A stretch of 31,198 nucleotides of DNA, taken from positions 87,767 to 118,964 of the forward strand of contig KN834850.1 of assembly GCA_000827265.1 (NCBI GenBank), in the 5' to 3' direction. The notes below the pieces were generated by a model, which searched no databases, had not been told where the DNA came from, and was given only the letters and a program-made list of their open reading frames with translations. Positions 28,524 to 31,198 of this stretch are shown here, in pieces. The position numbers and the translations under genes were made by a program. Every line of letters starts with the position of its first letter. Positions within the stretch are counted from its first letter, which is position 1. The DNA is from Collybiopsis luxurians FD-317 M1 (Eukaryota > Basidiomycota > Agaricomycetes > Agaricales > Omphalotaceae).

Positions 28524-28971
28524 TCAGTCACTTTTTAGAAACTCCGCCCGGCCTTTGGTTGATCCATTGCCTTCGCTTTTAGTTCCACTACCTCCTTCGT
28601 TTTTGGTGCCATTCTGGGCTTGAAAGAAGATTGATATTGATTCTTTATTCTGACGAATGTCTTCTACTGCATAAGCAAGTTTTCAATGAAAAAGAGATCC
28701 TTTATCGCGTATAGATTGGGACTCACGATTGGATTTGCCTCCGACCTTCTTCATGACAGTGCTATTTATGCTCTTAAAAATTCCGCGAGAATGGAAGACT
28801 CTGTCGCAGGTGGCATCATAGTCTCTGATTCTAGCATTATTGTCAAACATTTGTTCCGTATTGATTAGGCTACCTGGAACGAGCAAAGAAATTTAGCCAA
28901 GCAGACACTCGAAAAGCACAGTGAGATTGCCTACCATTGCTAACAACATTGGAGTTGTGGACGATGGGCAT
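28524..28971 (-). CDS. Unrecognised small protein, copy 4 of the four-copy family (three exons, 108 aa)
   Basis: Exons 28971-28935, 28873-28727 and 28666-28524 join in phase across 61-nt and 60-nt introns with normal GT...AG ends, giving 108 residues. The start MPIVHNSNVVSNG corresponds to the second Met of copy 2 (MPIIYG). Exon 2 reads SLINTEQMFDNNARIRDYD, ATCDRVFHSRGIFKSINS and KKVGGKSN. Exon 3 reads EDIRQNKESISIFFQAQNGT, then KNEGG, SGTKSEG, GNGSTKG and a short end. Together with copy 1 it shows selection-like conservation of the frame, splice sites and tail while nucleotides differ widely. The neighbouring sequence to the right (29000-29095) matches the upstream regions of copies 1 and 2, but no MSH6 or RSE1 piece follows; a LINE relic does. 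Confidence 0.6.
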
Positions 28972-29008
28972 CTGGATTGATACCAACCCATTTATCAACG
29001 CTGACATT

Positions 29009-29017
29009 CTTTATGTA
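29009..29017 (-). promoter_or_regulatory. TATA-like element upstream of family copy 4
   Basis: TACATAAAG on the minus strand lies 38-46 bp before the ATG, preceded by CCTCCACTTC as in the sister copies. Confidence 0.4.
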
Positions 29018-29199
29018 GAAGTGGAGGACAGTGGATGAATATGAGGAATTAGTATGTCTACCGACATAGCTGCGGAATCTAGGCATATGTACATAGTCAG
29101 CGACATGCACAAGAGGCATGGTGTTGGCTAGGAAAGGATGTACATTTCATTTTAAGGAGGGAATACCAGGCAATATGCAACGAACCATGGTTAGCCTGT

Positions 29200-29905
29200 C
29201 ACATGTCACTGGTACATGCGCTAGTAAACCCAATTCTAATTCCCCATCTTGCGATCTCCTTGCCATTAGTACCAACTACCATCTGGGACCAAAATCCAAT
29301 CGCCATATGCCAAGAATATGCCCAAAGACTCAGGAGATCAATAGCAAGATTCCTAGAAGCTGACTCGAGGAACACAGTCAAATGTCGCTGGTGGCCTGGG
29401 CACCAAGGAAACACCGGAAAGGAATGAGGGGACAAACATGCAAAGAAGGTCGAGCAACAGGGTTCAACCTTTCTCACCTGCACTCATTCAAAATGATAAG
29501 TCCTCGAAAGCCACTGCCTTGGTAAAGTGGAAATCGTCACAGAATCAATGACCCGTTCAAGGCAGCTTCTCTATTGCAAAGAGACTCCAGTCATGTTGGA
29601 AACCCCCAAAATGAGAGGTGTACGGCCGCCTTATTTGATGGCGCACCCGCCACAGCTTCATTAGTGAATATTTTGCGATATTTGTACCTACCAACCGAAG
29701 ATGTACAGGGCCCGTGCGGTCGCTAACTAAGACGCAAGAACACCTGATGGAACGCCTCGGAAGGTCTCGATCTGGGAGAGCCATTAGGAAGGAATCAATG
29801 CAATGGCAAAGTTTATCAGAATGTTCACGGAAATGGGACGGAATAGGAAGAATGCAGAGTATCCTCAAACAAAGGATGAGGTGCAGGGGATATACGAAGA
29901 GGTGA
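29200..29905 (+). mobile_element. LINE retrotransposon relic: RNase H and C-terminal part
   Basis: The frame ending at 29427 reads IAICQEYAQRLRRSIARFLE, then VKCRWWPGHQGNTGKE and TGA (29425-29427), then GDKHAKKVEQQGS. This corresponds to the end of the RNase H domain of Agaricomycete non-LTR elements (W-x-PGHxGxxGNExAD..AK). Later pieces in shifted frames follow the same proteins: FSIAKRLQSCWKPPK, VYGRLI, FISEYFAIFVPTED, GPCG and TQEHLMERLGRSRS (29565-29770). Several frameshifts and stops are present. No reverse transcriptase part and no poly(A) or target-site duplication were found. Confidence 0.65.
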
Positions 29906-31198
29906 AAGATGAGAAGGACAGAAAAGTTGCCACAAAGCGAGCAACAACGAAGATTAACTCCAATGCGCACACCAAACAAGTCTTGGCCTCATCGGTTTAC
30001 TTACTGGGATAATTATCATCTGTGCTCTGTCACCCAACTATCAACTGAAAAGAATTAATTTACAGTGTGAATGGCTGCCGGTACATAGGTACGAATTTAC
30101 CAAGTATTTATACAAGTCCGAAGGCGTTCTACAAGTAAGCATTCGCACGGTCTAAGCGTATGATAACAGGCGGTAACTTGAAGTGTTTTACTTCAAGCAT
30201 TCGCAGCACGTCTATTCATGGGTCATACGACGCTGTCCCATGACAGTGACCAACAGTTTTAGGCAGCAAGTTTTTGTTTGTTCGTCCGGCTCCTAGTCTC
30301 CTCTTCGTACCAGCGTTCCCATGAAGGCACATCCGAATTGTCTGTGTCATTGTTGGAGTCGAAGACACCACTTCTGAACATCCATCACTAGGAGTACCCA
30401 TAGGTGTTATCAGGAGCTTGTGTGGTTGTCGCCACAGAGATGCCGAAATGGGTGGGATTTTTGATGGGAATGTGATCGGCTTGTTATACGATGTCTCTTG
30501 GGAATCTAAAAATGAAAAAAGAAAATCCAAAGAAGTCTAAGAATACTCATGGAGATACCCTGCTACTATATGAGGATTTTACCTGCAAGAGATTTTTATG
30601 AAATATAATTGCTGTAGCAGTATTGATGAAACATCAATTTCTTATCTGAGGTGCCGGTGTTTCAGTGTAATTTTTTTCAGTTTCTTTTTCAGTATGCTGT
30701 AGCATTTTGACCCTAACTTCACCGGGTGCTATGCATTACACATTGAATTCTCAAAAAACAAATTCAAAGGGTCAAATTATGCAATACGCAGACCGAAATA
30801 GCTTCAATTTAGAGCATCGCAGGAACAAAAATCTTGAATGGCATTATTTCCAAAATTCATTAATTCAGCACTGTACATTATACATTACAGGTTCAAAAAA
30901 AATAGTGAATTTCAAGTGGTGGTGTTATGTATTAAGTGAGGTTATGGTCAAAACGTTACATTATATTACATACAGCAAAGCCGATTGATTCCCAAAAATT
31001 TTTTATGTAAAAACAATATATATATGCCCAAATTGAATTTTTAGGTCCACCACATTGAAACAACATTGTCGCTTGGTCTATTGCCAGCAGCATAGCGCTC
31101 CCGATACTATCTTATATAAACCCATTTTAGGTTATAGCTAGAAGAAAGCCGAATGGTCAATCAATAGCTGTAACTAATCAGGGACCCCAAGTCTAAAT
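29906..31198. other. AT-rich end region, nothing recognised
   Basis: Minus frame 30530-30216 and plus frame 30707-30988 are open but featureless. From about 30560 the sequence is very AT-rich with T and A runs. No repeat shared with the rest of the window was seen. Confidence 0.4.

Noticed and set aside
1..31198. CRISPR arrays, bacterial operons, rRNA and tRNA genes
   Set aside because: No regularly spaced repeats, no bacterial-type gene packing, no rRNA words and no convincing tRNA cloverleaf were seen. Intron structure shows a eukaryote.

Overview
The window looks like nuclear DNA of a mushroom-forming basidiomycete (Agaricomycete). The evidence is the many spliceosomal introns of about 50-65 nt with GT...AG ends, F-box, recyclin and kinase-like proteins of the kind common in that group, and dense decayed repeats. 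It is gene-poor and heavily degraded; few genes look intact. All product calls were made by eye, without database searches.

Left part (1-11.9 kb). A transposase-like gene runs in from the left edge (2-721) and is followed 29 bp later by a 182-bp structured repeat (751-932). A seven-exon F-box pseudogene lies on the minus strand (2180-3970). A long stretch without recognisable genes follows. A small three-zinc-finger gene (8281-8769) can be seen only once two short introns are removed. Next come the 5' half of a recyclin-1 (F-box/Sec10-type) gene, broken and truncated (9123-10837), and, 10 bp further on, an intact kinase-like ORF (10848-11546).

Middle and right (11.8-24.2 kb). Three large relics on the minus strand share one plan: the 5' two-thirds of the mismatch-repair gene MSH6, stopping just before the ATPase Walker A motif, followed in the same orientation by an internal piece of the splicing-factor gene RSE1/SF3B3. 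The copies are at 11.9-13.6, 17.3-19.9 and 21.6-24.2 kb. A fourth scrap is split by a second copy of the 182-bp repeat, which is itself interrupted by a CACTA-like transposon with at least 321-bp inverted termini around an assembly gap (14790-15982). Introns are kept in all relics, so they spread as DNA and not through mRNA.

Next to these relics, and also elsewhere at 25.9-29.0 kb, sits a small three-exon gene family (about 108-162 aa) ending in a Gly/Thr/Lys/Asn-rich tail. There are four copies on both strands: three open and one broken. I do not recognise the family; it is the best candidate here for something undescribed. A LINE RNase H relic lies at 29.2-29.9 kb, and the last 1.2 kb is AT-rich with nothing recognisable.

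Several premature stops are CGA-to-TGA and one lost splice donor is GT-to-AT in a CpG context. This is what deamination of methylated CpG, or a RIP-like process, would leave. The likely history is repeated local duplication of captured gene fragments, later transposon insertion, and CpG decay.
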